Shown here piece after piece: positions 1 through 8,507 of a stretch of 64,000 bases of DNA (positions are counted from its first letter, which is position 1; each line of letters begins with the position of its first letter). This stretch comes from Pedobacter sp. MR2016-24 (lineage in GTDB: Bacteria; Bacteroidota; Bacteroidia; Sphingobacteriales; Sphingobacteriaceae), in the NCBI RefSeq assembly GCF_026239655.1, contig NZ_JAPIVO010000005.1, positions 434,001 through 498,000 of the forward strand, written 5' to 3'. Position numbers and translations under genes: made by a program. Under the pieces are notes generated by a model, which was given only the letters and a program-made list of their open reading frames with translations, had not been told where the DNA came from and ran no database searches.

Positions 1-453
1 AACGTTTTCCCGATTGAACTGCCGCCCTTGCGCGATAGAAAAGAAGACATTCCTGCACTGGTGACCCATTTTCTGGATAAATACAATAAAAACGCCTATA
101 AAACTATCTCCGGAATCTCTGTACCTGCGATGGAAACTTTAGTATCCTACGACTGGCCAGGTAATATCAGGGAGCTGGAACACCTCATAGAGCGAAGTAT
201 GTTAATGTCTGCAGGCCCTGAAATCCAGGAGATCAACCTGCCGGCAAACAACACCCGCACGCTATCTCAGCAACCGGAGCCTTCAAGAATAAAAACGATG
301 GAAGAGATGGAACGCGACCATATACTGAGTATCCTGAAACTATGCAAAGGAAAGATATTTGGCCCTGGCGGAGCAGCAGAAGTATTAAACCTTCCCTCCA
401 CCACACTCAACTCCAAAATTAAGAAACTGGGTATTAAATTTGAATTTGTTTAA
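1..453 (+). CDS. Sigma-54-dependent transcriptional activator, C-terminal part (5' truncated by window)
   Basis: The reading frame is open from base 1, so the gene begins before the window. What remains is the end of the AAA+ sigma-54 interaction domain, with the usual LPPLRDRKEDIP segment and the WPGNIREL sensor-II motif. A Fis-type helix-turn-helix follows in the last 50 residues, where the GGAAEVLNLPSTTLNSKIKK stretch would contact DNA. The protein would use ATP to open sigma-54 promoters. The N-terminal sensor or receiver domain and the GAFTGA loop are outside the window, so the signal is unknown. Family assignment is secure; the target genes are not visible. Confidence 0.93.
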   Translation, partial: NVFPIELPPLRDRKEDIPALVTHFLDKYNKNAYKTISGISVPAMETLVSYDWPGNIRELEHLIERSMLMSAGPEIQEINLPANNTRTLSQQPEPSRIKTMEEMERDHILSILKLCKGKIFGPGGAAEVLNLPSTTLNSKIKKLGIKFEFV

Positions 454-485
454 TGGAGACTGAACAGCCCCCATTAAACAGATTA

Positions 486-779
486 CTATCCTGCTTTAGC
501 CGTTAGGAATTCGTTCAAATGCTGCTCTAACAGATCAGTATTGTAATCTCCTTCGGTCTCATTTTTCGAAACCTGGATCTCATCGTCTGAAACTGTCAGC
601 GTAAAAACGGTTCCTTCAATCACTTCAGGGAAAGAAATATTAACGATATCTGCAACGTGTGCATATTCTACACTTAAGTTAGACCCAAGTGCCTGGTTCA
701 CGTATTCAGAGAATTCTACCTTCAGAAGATCAAATACTGCTTCCGGACTTAAGGGTTGTATATTGTTTATAGCTGTCAT
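486..779 (-). CDS. Small acidic hypothetical protein, 97 aa
   Basis: I do not recognise the family. It is a soluble, acidic protein of 97 residues without signal peptide, membrane segment or cysteines, with an alternating hydrophobic pattern in the middle that suggests beta strands. It starts at an ATG and lies 57 bases downstream of the AIM24 gene on the same strand, so the two may be cotranscribed. It converges with the sigma-54 activator gene. A real gene is likely because the frame fills the gap between two well-supported genes and its codon use matches its neighbours. Confidence 0.7.
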   Translation of the reverse strand: MTAINNIQPLSPEAVFDLLKVEFSEYVNQALGSNLSVEYAHVADIVNISFPEVIEGTVFTLTVSDDEIQVSKNETEGDYNTDLLEQHLNEFLTAKAG

Positions 780-836
780 ACCTTATATACCTAAAAATAG
801 TGCCACGAAGCAAATACTACTGATCTTTAATAAGCT

Positions 837-1538
837 TTAAGACTTTTGAGCATATTTAACCTCTTCATAAGGCTGCACCAATACCCATCCCTCACCGCCA
901 AATTCCAGCTGGAAAGATTCACCGCTGCCCCTGCCGATGAAAGAGCCAAACGTAAGGTTAGTTTTTATTTTAGGCGACAGGTTTTCTGACCAGGCTACTG
1001 TTGCATTGGGATCTGTAAACACAGGCTGTCCGGGGCTCACTCTCAATAAAATCGGTTCCCCATGCGTGGTAATTGCAATATAGCCTGAACCTGAAAGTTT
1101 CACCTGAAATAGTCCTCCCGACATCATTCCTGCCACGCTTTTCAGCATTTTGATCTCATTCGTTATACTTTGTTCCAGCGCCAGCACATCATTTCCGTTC
1201 ACAAAAATCGATTCGTTCTGCAATTTAATGATTTTCACCTTTTTCCCTTCATCTGCAAGGTATAATTTTCCTGAACCTGTAGCATACATTAAAGAAGTGC
1301 CTTCACCGGATATGGCTTTTTTCAGCAATCCACCCAGTCCTTTACTCAGCATCCCCTCTCTTTTGAAATCAATATGACCAATATAAGCAACCATAGAGCC
1401 TGCTTTGGCCATTATTTGCTGTCCTTTAAGATTGATCTCCAGCATCGCTGGTTTTTCCAGTTCAAAGAAATCATTTTCGTTCGGATCTTCAGCCGATTCA
1501 AGGATTAACTCGTTCAGTGTGTACTCTCTTTTGTTCAT
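837..1538 (-). CDS. AIM24 family protein (TIGR00266-like)
   Basis: The 233-residue protein matches the AIM24/TIGR00266 family: a beta-rich, probably trimeric fold, with the characteristic segments AKAGSMVAYIGHIDFKREG near residue 45 and GSFIGRGSGESFQLEFGGEG near the end. Bacterial members have no established biochemical function; the mitochondrial homologue is involved in cristae organisation. There is no signal peptide, so it is probably cytoplasmic. The ATG at 1538 fits the family length. It is upstream of a small acidic gene on the same strand. Confidence 0.85.
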   Translation of the reverse strand: MNKREYTLNELILESAEDPNENDFFELEKPAMLEINLKGQQIMAKAGSMVAYIGHIDFKREGMLSKGLGGLLKKAISGEGTSLMYATGSGKLYLADEGKKVKIIKLQNESIFVNGNDVLALEQSITNEIKMLKSVAGMMSGGLFQVKLSGSGYIAITTHGEPILLRVSPGQPVFTDPNATVAWSENLSPKIKTNLTFGSFIGRGSGESFQLEFGGEGWVLVQPYEEVKYAQKS

Positions 1539-1648
1539 GGTTAAAATTTTGGTTCAAATAAATAATATTGATAAATATCTAAATTTAAAAGACAAACCAA
1601 ACCAAAATATTCTTTAAAAGACAATATAAATTTTGCTGCAGGCAAGCC

Positions 1649-4126
1649 TTAATATTTACCCAGCATACTGAGCGGTGCCGGAGGGAAAGTGATGGTAATT
1701 ACTGTACCATTTTGAGAGCGGATATCAAATTTCCCCGATAACTGGTCTGTAAGGCCCACCATTAGTTTCATACCCAGAGATGGACAAGAGCGGATATCAA
1801 AATCTGCTGGCAAACCCTTTCCATTGTCGCTGATCATTAGCTGATACGCTCCTCCTTCAATTTCATGAAGTGAAATCCGGATCATGCATTCCCCATTTTC
1901 ATTGAACGCATATTTAACACTATTCGTAATCGCTTCATTTAAAATCAATCCCAGGGGTACAGTATCCGCGGTAGCTAAACGGGCAGAGCTAATGTCGAAA
2001 ACAAACTTCACCTGCTGTTCAGTATGAAAAGAGTTGCAAATGCTGTGCGCCAGTTCCTCTATATAAGGCTTTAGACTTACCGTAGCCAGGTCATCAGACT
2101 GGTAAAGTTTATGATGGACGATAGAGATGGCCTGCATGCGGTTCTGACTATCCCTGATTGCAGTTTTTGCCTCCGGATTGTGGAGGTAAGATGACTGGGC
2201 GTTCAGCAGGCTTGAAATGATCTGCAGGTTGTTCTTCACCCTGTGGTGTATTTCTTTGATCAGCCATTCCTTTTCATTCACCAGCTCATTCAGCTCCTGA
2301 TTCTGTTCATTGATTTCATCCTGCTGTCTGGACAGGTTTCTATGGCTCTTTTGTTTGGCGAGATACAAATAAACCAGCAGGCAGATCACCAGCACTGCTC
2401 CCAGCAAACCTGTGGTGATCAATCTTCTGTTCAGCTCTTCTTTTTCCAGCTCACTGTGCTGAATCATATTGCTGTTCCTTAAAGTCAGATTCTCTTTTTC
2501 GCGCTGGGAGGTTTGGTACTGCAGCTGCAGCTGTTCTGACTGTTTAACTTTCACCTGGTTGAAAATAGAATCTGTAATCGATTTGGCCGTCTGAAAATGC
2601 CGGATCGCGTCAACGTAATGACCATTGGCCGAATCTACTTTGAACTTAAGATGATGCACCTCAGCCATATCTGTTACAGACACTATATTTTTTCGGGCCG
2701 AAAAGATCTTCTTCAGGTACTGATCAGCTTTCACATAATTCCGCTGTTTAGTATAGAAGGCGGCCAGGTTCTGGTAAGCCCAGTAATAATAGACCGGATT
2801 AACATCCCATGTCTTAAACCCGCTGATCACCTGCTCATAATATTGTTCTGCAACAGCCGGCTGGTTTAAAGCAGCATAACAGTCGCCTTTTAACATTGAA
2901 ATAAAGATATAAGAAGTGGGAGGTGGTGGATAGGCTTTTATTGCGGCAGCAAGTTTGTTTAATACCAGCCTTGCCTTTCCTTCGGCAATCAGCGCTATCG
3001 CCTGCTGTCTGAATACCAGGTAAGGAAAGCGGTGTTCTGCCTTGATGGTCGATTCAATAGCACGCTGGTACCAGTAAATAGTTTCCTTACGCTGTCCCAG
3101 TTTCTGACACAGGTCGCCTAATCTGTATTGCAGGTAATTGGTATGCAGGTCTGTTCCCGAAGCATCTGCAAAAGTCATGGCAGTCAGCGCATAACGTACT
3201 GCAATTTCCAGGTTACCACGGGCATTTTGAATGGCCGACAACATCTCGTTTGGCAACTGTAAATTTTTGTAGCCCAGATGATTGTACATTTTAATCACCT
3301 CCTTCAATTGCTGTTCTGCCAGATCCAGTTTACCTGTACGAAAATTGATATCCGCAATCTCCCTGAAACAATCAATGGCTATCTTGCGGTCATTCGCCAG
3401 GTTAGCTAATCTTGCGGCTTCATAATAATACGTAGCGGCGAGCGGAACGTTCACGTCCATCATATAGGCCGCACGGATTTTCCAGATTTTTGCATCGAGC
3501 GCCGGATTTTTATAAGCCTTACAAAGGGCACTGATTTTACGGAATTCATTGTCACACGCAGTACTGTCCGCTCTCCGTTCCAGCATCACGGTATAACGGT
3601 AAATACGACCGGTTAGCGCAAGCATCGGCAGCTGATGCTGATCAGCATAGCGCTGTGCTGTACTAAAAAAACCATCTGCCAGATCAAGATCAGCCTTTTC
3701 CTCTCCCCCAATCTCCAGGTAATGGCGACCAATCAGCAGTTGAAGCCGGCAATACAAACTACCCTGAGTGATCCCTGCCATTCTTTGGAAATCGCCGAAT
3801 CTCTTTTGTGCGATCAGCGTACTGCCTTTGAGGACTTCTGCATCTTCCACCCCTTTTTTATAGCCGATCTTTCGGGCGAGGTTTCCTCCTGCCTCAGCAT
3901 ACCTGAAAGCAGAGTCTATCGCTGAAGTTGAATAACTTTTGTTGTTCAGGTAGAAATTACTGATGGCCATTGCCGTTTTTACCTTTGAGCGATCCTCTTC
4001 CGCCCGGGTATAAGCACTCTGAAGGTCAGGCAATGCGTTTTTAAAATCCATCAGGCCCACAGATGTCTGGGCAATAGCCGGGCAGGTGACAGACAGCAGG
4101 AAGGCGATGATCAGTCTATTCCACAT
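1649..4126 (-). CDS. TPR-containing sensor histidine kinase, HisKA_2/HWE-like type
   Basis: This is an 825-residue sensor kinase. A signal peptide ending near AIAQT (about residue 20) is followed by a long periplasmic region of tetratricopeptide-like helices to about residue 540. Then come a coiled coil, one membrane helix (about 567-588), a cytoplasmic coiled coil and the kinase core. The phosphoacceptor region carries IHHRVKNNLQIISSLLNAQS, with the His near residue 626, typical of the HisKA_2 class; the ATPase domain has N-box LILNEAITNSVKYAF and G-box SDNGKGLP. It probably signals to a separate response regulator, none of which is adjacent. The TPR domain suggests sensing through a protein or peptide partner. 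Confidence 0.92.
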   Translation of the reverse strand: MWNRLIIAFLLSVTCPAIAQTSVGLMDFKNALPDLQSAYTRAEEDRSKVKTAMAISNFYLNNKSYSTSAIDSAFRYAEAGGNLARKIGYKKGVEDAEVLKGSTLIAQKRFGDFQRMAGITQGSLYCRLQLLIGRHYLEIGGEEKADLDLADGFFSTAQRYADQHQLPMLALTGRIYRYTVMLERRADSTACDNEFRKISALCKAYKNPALDAKIWKIRAAYMMDVNVPLAATYYYEAARLANLANDRKIAIDCFREIADINFRTGKLDLAEQQLKEVIKMYNHLGYKNLQLPNEMLSAIQNARGNLEIAVRYALTAMTFADASGTDLHTNYLQYRLGDLCQKLGQRKETIYWYQRAIESTIKAEHRFPYLVFRQQAIALIAEGKARLVLNKLAAAIKAYPPPPTSYIFISMLKGDCYAALNQPAVAEQYYEQVISGFKTWDVNPVYYYWAYQNLAAFYTKQRNYVKADQYLKKIFSARKNIVSVTDMAEVHHLKFKVDSANGHYVDAIRHFQTAKSITDSIFNQVKVKQSEQLQLQYQTSQREKENLTLRNSNMIQHSELEKEELNRRLITTGLLGAVLVICLLVYLYLAKQKSHRNLSRQQDEINEQNQELNELVNEKEWLIKEIHHRVKNNLQIISSLLNAQSSYLHNPEAKTAIRDSQNRMQAISIVHHKLYQSDDLATVSLKPYIEELAHSICNSFHTEQQVKFVFDISSARLATADTVPLGLILNEAITNSVKYAFNENGECMIRISLHEIEGGAYQLMISDNGKGLPADFDIRSCPSLGMKLMVGLTDQLSGKFDIRSQNGTVITITFPPAPLSMLGKY

Positions 4127-4281
4127 TGGACGGCAAATTAATCAAAATATTAGATTTAACCAGCATTCAGGCCCCAATAATCCCTGTACCCGCTCTTTTA
4201 TTACTGTCAGCTTAGCGGGCAAACACTACTTCCTGAAGGAGACGGGAAACGAAAAAATTGTGATCATGGCAGCCAGCTCAA

Positions 4282-5124
4282 CTAAAACCTGAAGGAAGTC
4301 CCCATGAAATAACTTTTCATCGCATCGGTCTGCAGGCCATAGTTCAATCCTGCATCCAAAGCAAAGTTATCTGATATTTTCAATTGTGCTGATGCATTCA
4401 GAAAATTACTCCAATGGTGCGCATTAAAATCATAAGTGTAATAAGTTTCCGCAATGCCGTCCAGATTTTTGAATAACTCATGACTAATGGTGAGCGACTG
4501 TAATAATTCGGTATGCATGGCATGGGCGTCGCCATTATATAACCTGTCCGCCTCCAACTGTCCGGCTAACCTCCATTCCCCCGGCAGTTTGACCATCATT
4601 GGAACAATAATCCCGCCTTCACATTTACTGTCGTCAGTATATTTTGCTGCAGGTATTTTAACATAAGGAAGAACTGCGAGTATAAAATTCCCGCCATTGT
4701 TCCCCAGGATATTTTGTTTGATCCTGAGCGTGATATCCCCTATTCCGTGTCCTTTCGTAATTTCACCATCTTCAGCCCTTTCCTTCTGCCATACAAATGT
4801 TTCAAATCCAAATTGAAAAGCAGTAGAACTGGTTAAACCCAGTTTCAAATTGCCCTTATTAAAATAATTGGTTTGCTGTTCACCCCTTTCACCTTTCTCG
4901 CGTTCATGCCTCAGCAGGTCCGTCTCATACTGTATATGTCCCGCATCCAACGTATAAGGAGATTCGGTTACATCAGGCCTGTCTGTTTCCATATCTCTCA
5001 TGTACTGAGCCGGAACCGGATGGAAAAGGTTAAATGATGTTTTACCGGGAGTCTGTGCCTGCACTGCCGAAAAGAGTGCCGGGATAGTTGTTAGGATGAA
5101 GAAAATATAAAATCTGAATTTCAT
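4282..5124 (-). CDS. Outer-membrane beta-barrel protein, MetA-pathway phenol-degradation-like (transporter-like)
   Basis: The 280-residue protein has a clear signal peptide (cleavage near AVQAQT) and then the segment TDRPDVTESPYTLDAGHIQY. That segment marks a Bacteroidota/Proteobacteria family of putative outer-membrane channels related to the MetA-pathway phenol-degradation barrel. The remainder alternates polar and hydrophobic residues as expected for beta strands and ends in SFRF, a typical barrel-terminal phenylalanine. Substrate is unknown. It is divergent from the DUF6766-like gene and tail-to-head with the kinase at 4126, with 155 bases between. Confidence 0.8.
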   Translation of the reverse strand: MKFRFYIFFILTTIPALFSAVQAQTPGKTSFNLFHPVPAQYMRDMETDRPDVTESPYTLDAGHIQYETDLLRHEREKGERGEQQTNYFNKGNLKLGLTSSTAFQFGFETFVWQKERAEDGEITKGHGIGDITLRIKQNILGNNGGNFILAVLPYVKIPAAKYTDDSKCEGGIIVPMMVKLPGEWRLAGQLEADRLYNGDAHAMHTELLQSLTISHELFKNLDGIAETYYTYDFNAHHWSNFLNASAQLKISDNFALDAGLNYGLQTDAMKSYFMGTSFRF

Positions 5125-5203
5125 GCGTATAATTTATTTATAGGCACAACAATTACAGTACTGCTTTGTTGATGAATTCAGCATTTAGCCTGACATATAC
5201 ATT

Positions 5204-5881
5204 ATGACCATGAACGTAAAACCTCCCAAACGCAGTTTTTTCTATCGGAACGGGCTAACGATTGTCTTTCTCAGCCTGTTTATCATCACCCTCGCTGCAC
5301 AGGGATTAACCGGCTGGAAACAGCACAATGCAGATTTAAAAGAGAATCACGCGCAGGAAATCGGTTTAGGCACTTATCTCCGCAGCGGACATTTCATTTC
5401 GGCAACGTTTGAAAACTTTGAAAGTGAATTTCTACAGATGGCGCTTTATGTGATGTTAACCGTTTCCCTGCGACAAATAGGTTCAGCGGAATCCAAGAAA
5501 CTGGATGAACCGGAAGAAGTAGACAGAACACCAAAGCCGTCTCCTGATGCACCCTGGTCTGTGAGGCAAGGTGGCTGGATCCTTAAAATCTATAGTAACT
5601 CTTTATCCATCTGTTTTGCACTGCTCTTTTTTGCCAGCTGGGCTTTACATTTGTATGGCAGCTGGCAAAACCATAATGTGGAACAATTGGCTAAACATCT
5701 CCCAACAATTACAGTTATGGCCTATCTTGCTGAACCGGAATTCTGGTTTGAGACCTTTCAGAACTGGCAAAGTGAATTCCTATCCGTTGCATCTATTGTA
5801 TTTTTCACCATTTACCTGCGTCAGAAAGGTTCTCCTGAATCAAAACCTGTAGATGCCCCGCATTTAGAGACCGGGAAATAA
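5204..5881 (+). CDS. DUF6766-like membrane protein with internal duplication
   Basis: The 225-residue protein has four predicted membrane helices arranged as two homologous halves, roughly residues 14-95 and 128-215. Each half begins with a helix after an N-[GS]-L segment, has a polar loop with WKQHN or WQNHN, a second amphipathic part with FENFESEFL or FQNWQSEFL, and ends in LRQ-GS-ESK. This repeat is direct evidence of a gene-internal duplication. The family is recognised as DUF6766; no function is known to me. The ATG at 5204 is preferred; a second ATG lies at 5210. Confidence 0.82.
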   Translation: MTMNVKPPKRSFFYRNGLTIVFLSLFIITLAAQGLTGWKQHNADLKENHAQEIGLGTYLRSGHFISATFENFESEFLQMALYVMLTVSLRQIGSAESKKLDEPEEVDRTPKPSPDAPWSVRQGGWILKIYSNSLSICFALLFFASWALHLYGSWQNHNVEQLAKHLPTITVMAYLAEPEFWFETFQNWQSEFLSVASIVFFTIYLRQKGSPESKPVDAPHLETGK

Positions 5882-6042
5882 TTAAATCCGCCTGCCAGAA
5901 CTGTGCTGTAAAAAAAATTATGTTTCCGTAAACTCAATCGCCTTCAATTACGTATGTCAGTTCATTATATACATTAAGCTCAGGATGGGAGATTAACCTT
6001 GATCGCGACCAGGTTTGATGGCAGATAATAATCAGCAAGGTT

Positions 6043-7155
6043 ATGCCCGAAAAGGAAGAAAAAAGACTAAATACCGTACGCCGGTTTTTGAACCTGAACA
6101 TCAGTAAAGAAAAAGAACTGCAACAGATCGTAGAGCTGGCGGCCAGAATATGCAATTCTTCCATTGCAATGATTACCTTCATGGATCGGGATTTTCAGCA
6201 TATTATGTTCAGTTTCGGTACCACTGTCAAAGAAGTTCCTTATAAAGACACTTTTTGCCAATATACCATTGCACAAAAAGAGGTATTAATTATCAGCGAT
6301 GCTGCAGTGGATGAGCGCGTAATGCATAACCCCTTCGTCATCAACGATCCTAATATCCGGTTTTATGCAGGTGCTCCGCTTACCACGCATGACAATCAAA
6401 ACATGGGTACCATATGCGTTTTTGATCAGCAACCGGGAACGCTCAGTGACATTCAGGAGAAAATGCTGCACAGATTAGGTAAACAGGTGATTCAGCTGAT
6501 TGAATTTGATGCCAGCCTGCAATTATTAAAAGTGGAATATGAAACTTCCATTCAGGAAGAAGATAAACTCCGCTCCTATTTTGAAAGCTGCAGTTCCGTT
6601 CACCTGTTGCTCGACAAAGAACTCCGTGTTCTTGCGTTCAATAAAGCGCTATTAGATATACTCGGTAATAATTATCTGATTCCTATAGCAGAAGGCATGA
6701 ACTGTCATGAATATGTGGAGCCTTCCTTTCTGGAAGAATTTATCTGTAATTGTGGCAAAGCACTGAATAACGAAATTGTTAAAACAGAAAACGTGATTGC
6801 CTCGCCACAGGGTGATATATCCTGGCATCTTACTTACGAACCCGCCCTTAATGCTGAGGGGAATATTGTAGGGGTTTCTTATACCGCAACGGACATCACT
6901 CAAGCCATGCGGCATGGAAAAACTGTCACCGAACAAGAGCATGCATTTCTTGAGATTGAAAGAATTATATCCGGTGAATTGCATCAGCCCCTGAAACAAG
7001 TGAAATCAGCTATTGCCCAAATCAAGCAGAAAGGTTATCCCGAAGAGGTGAATGAATTTGCCTTCCTGGAATATACAGCCATTGAACTCGGGGAAAAGTT
7101 CAATGCGATGTTTCTGACACCCCCGGTAATTGCCCCTAACTTACCTACACTTTAA
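6043..7155 (+). CDS. GAF-PAS sensor protein with degenerate DHp-like C-terminus
   Basis: The 370-residue cytoplasmic protein has an N-terminal GAF domain (about 20-165; RFYAGAPLTT and GTICVFDQQPG are its core), a PAS domain (about 180-295, ending in DITQAM), and a short C-terminal helical pair containing GELHQPLKQV. That last part aligns with the first helix of a histidine-kinase dimerisation domain, but the ATPase domain is absent and the frame ends with a normal stop. The next gene, 13 bases downstream, is a paralogue with the same layout. It is probably a signalling adaptor or a phosphotransfer partner of a kinase coded elsewhere. Confidence 0.85.
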   Translation: MPEKEEKRLNTVRRFLNLNISKEKELQQIVELAARICNSSIAMITFMDRDFQHIMFSFGTTVKEVPYKDTFCQYTIAQKEVLIISDAAVDERVMHNPFVINDPNIRFYAGAPLTTHDNQNMGTICVFDQQPGTLSDIQEKMLHRLGKQVIQLIEFDASLQLLKVEYETSIQEEDKLRSYFESCSSVHLLLDKELRVLAFNKALLDILGNNYLIPIAEGMNCHEYVEPSFLEEFICNCGKALNNEIVKTENVIASPQGDISWHLTYEPALNAEGNIVGVSYTATDITQAMRHGKTVTEQEHAFLEIERIISGELHQPLKQVKSAIAQIKQKGYPEEVNEFAFLEYTAIELGEKFNAMFLTPPVIAPNLPTL

Positions 7156-7168
7156 ATGATTTTTACTT

Positions 7169-8266
7169 ATGCCGCTTAAAGAGTTAAACAGGTTAGAAGC
7201 AGTAAATCGTTTTTTGAAAATAAAAATCGATAAACAGGAAGAGTTCAGGCAAATTGCTCAGCTGGCGGCAGACATTTGTGGAATGCCAACCGGCTTAATC
7301 ACCTTAATCGACTCAGATAAAGAGTATATTTTAAAAGAAGACATGTTTGTTGTCAGCTCAGGAAGAAATGAATCTTTTTGTCATTATGTACTTGAAAGTG
7401 ATGCTGTAATGATCGTATCAGATGCCTTACAGGATCCGGTGCTGAAAGCTTACCCGGCAGTGACCAGGGAAGCAGGTATCCGCTTTTATGCAGGTGCACC
7501 CTTAACCACTCAAGATGGTTACCGGCTGGGTAGTTTATGTGTTATTGATCAAAAACCCGGAGAACTGACCCAGATTCAAAAGGATATGCTTGAAAACCTG
7601 GCCCGGCAGATCATTCAGTTGCTGGAATTCGAGAGTAATCTCTATTTTCTGAAAATGCAGTTCCTGGAGTCAAAAAAGCGGGAATTAAAGATGAGGTCAT
7701 TTTTCGAAAGTACTGCAACCATCCATCTCCTGCTGGATAAAAACATGGAGATAGTCGCCTATAATAAAGCTGCACAAATAGCCTATAACAGCGTATATCA
7801 CGCAAATCTTCAGCTGGGATTGACTGCAGAACAATTTTTACATCAGTCGCATTTAAAGCCATTTACCGAAAACTGTAAAAAGGCACTGAATGGTGAAACC
7901 ATTACCAGCGAGCGCTTATTGGATTTTCAGGATTACTCCCTATGGTACATGATTACGTATAATCCGGCAAGAGACAGCAGCGGACAGATCATCGGCATTT
8001 CCATTAACTGTACGGATGTGACCAGAAGAATGGAACGGCAGCAGGCAGCAATTCAGCACCAGGCCAGGCTTGACCAGATGGCCTACATGCAGTCTCATGA
8101 ATTTCGCAGACCTGTTGCTACGATTAAAGGTTTACTTAACCTGCTGGAAATGGATGAGCACGATAAAGTTTACCCGCAACTAAAGGTGATTAAAAAGGCT
8201 ATCAATGAAATAGATGAAAAGATAGCGGAGATTGTCAGCTTCACCATTACCAAACCCAAACACTAG
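7169..8266 (+). CDS. GAF-PAS sensor protein with truncated histidine-kinase DHp
   Basis: A paralogue of the preceding gene (365 residues): GAF domain about 15-160 with RFYAGAPLTT and GSLCVIDQKPG, PAS domain about 175-290 ending in DVTRRMERQ, then a coiled coil and the DHp-like MQSHEFRRPVATIKGLLNLL. Unlike the first copy, the His-x-x-R-x-P motif around the candidate phosphoacceptor is intact. No ATP-binding domain follows; the protein stops about 35 residues later. It is probably cotranscribed with the gene at 6043. Autokinase activity is not expected from the sequence seen. Confidence 0.87.
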   Translation: MPLKELNRLEAVNRFLKIKIDKQEEFRQIAQLAADICGMPTGLITLIDSDKEYILKEDMFVVSSGRNESFCHYVLESDAVMIVSDALQDPVLKAYPAVTREAGIRFYAGAPLTTQDGYRLGSLCVIDQKPGELTQIQKDMLENLARQIIQLLEFESNLYFLKMQFLESKKRELKMRSFFESTATIHLLLDKNMEIVAYNKAAQIAYNSVYHANLQLGLTAEQFLHQSHLKPFTENCKKALNGETITSERLLDFQDYSLWYMITYNPARDSSGQIIGISINCTDVTRRMERQQAAIQHQARLDQMAYMQSHEFRRPVATIKGLLNLLEMDEHDKVYPQLKVIKKAINEIDEKIAEIVSFTITKPKH

Positions 8267-8507
8267 TACAGTTTCAGCAATTCAGATCATCGGCACTTTA
8301 AATATGTTATTATGGATACTACTAAAAGATCGTTACCTTTCCATCAATTATGCTGCTACACGAGCAGGGTTGCCAGACTATGGATAATATAGCTATCCTG
8401 TAAAGGAACCAGCCCTGATATCTTTTTTAACCAAATATTTTTTATTTCGTGAATGTTGATCCGAAATGCATACATTAAACGTATTATCTTCTACCTAAAC
8501 GCGTATT

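Noticed and set aside
1150..1377. Open frames on the opposite strand of real genes, such as this one in the AIM24 gene
   Set aside because: They lie entirely within strongly supported genes and show no domain or signal; they are shadows.
8302..8400. Small + strand frame starting MDTTKRS between the sensor genes
   Set aside because: About 26 residues, no recognisable motif; the gap is better explained as the promoter region of the triple-PAS gene.
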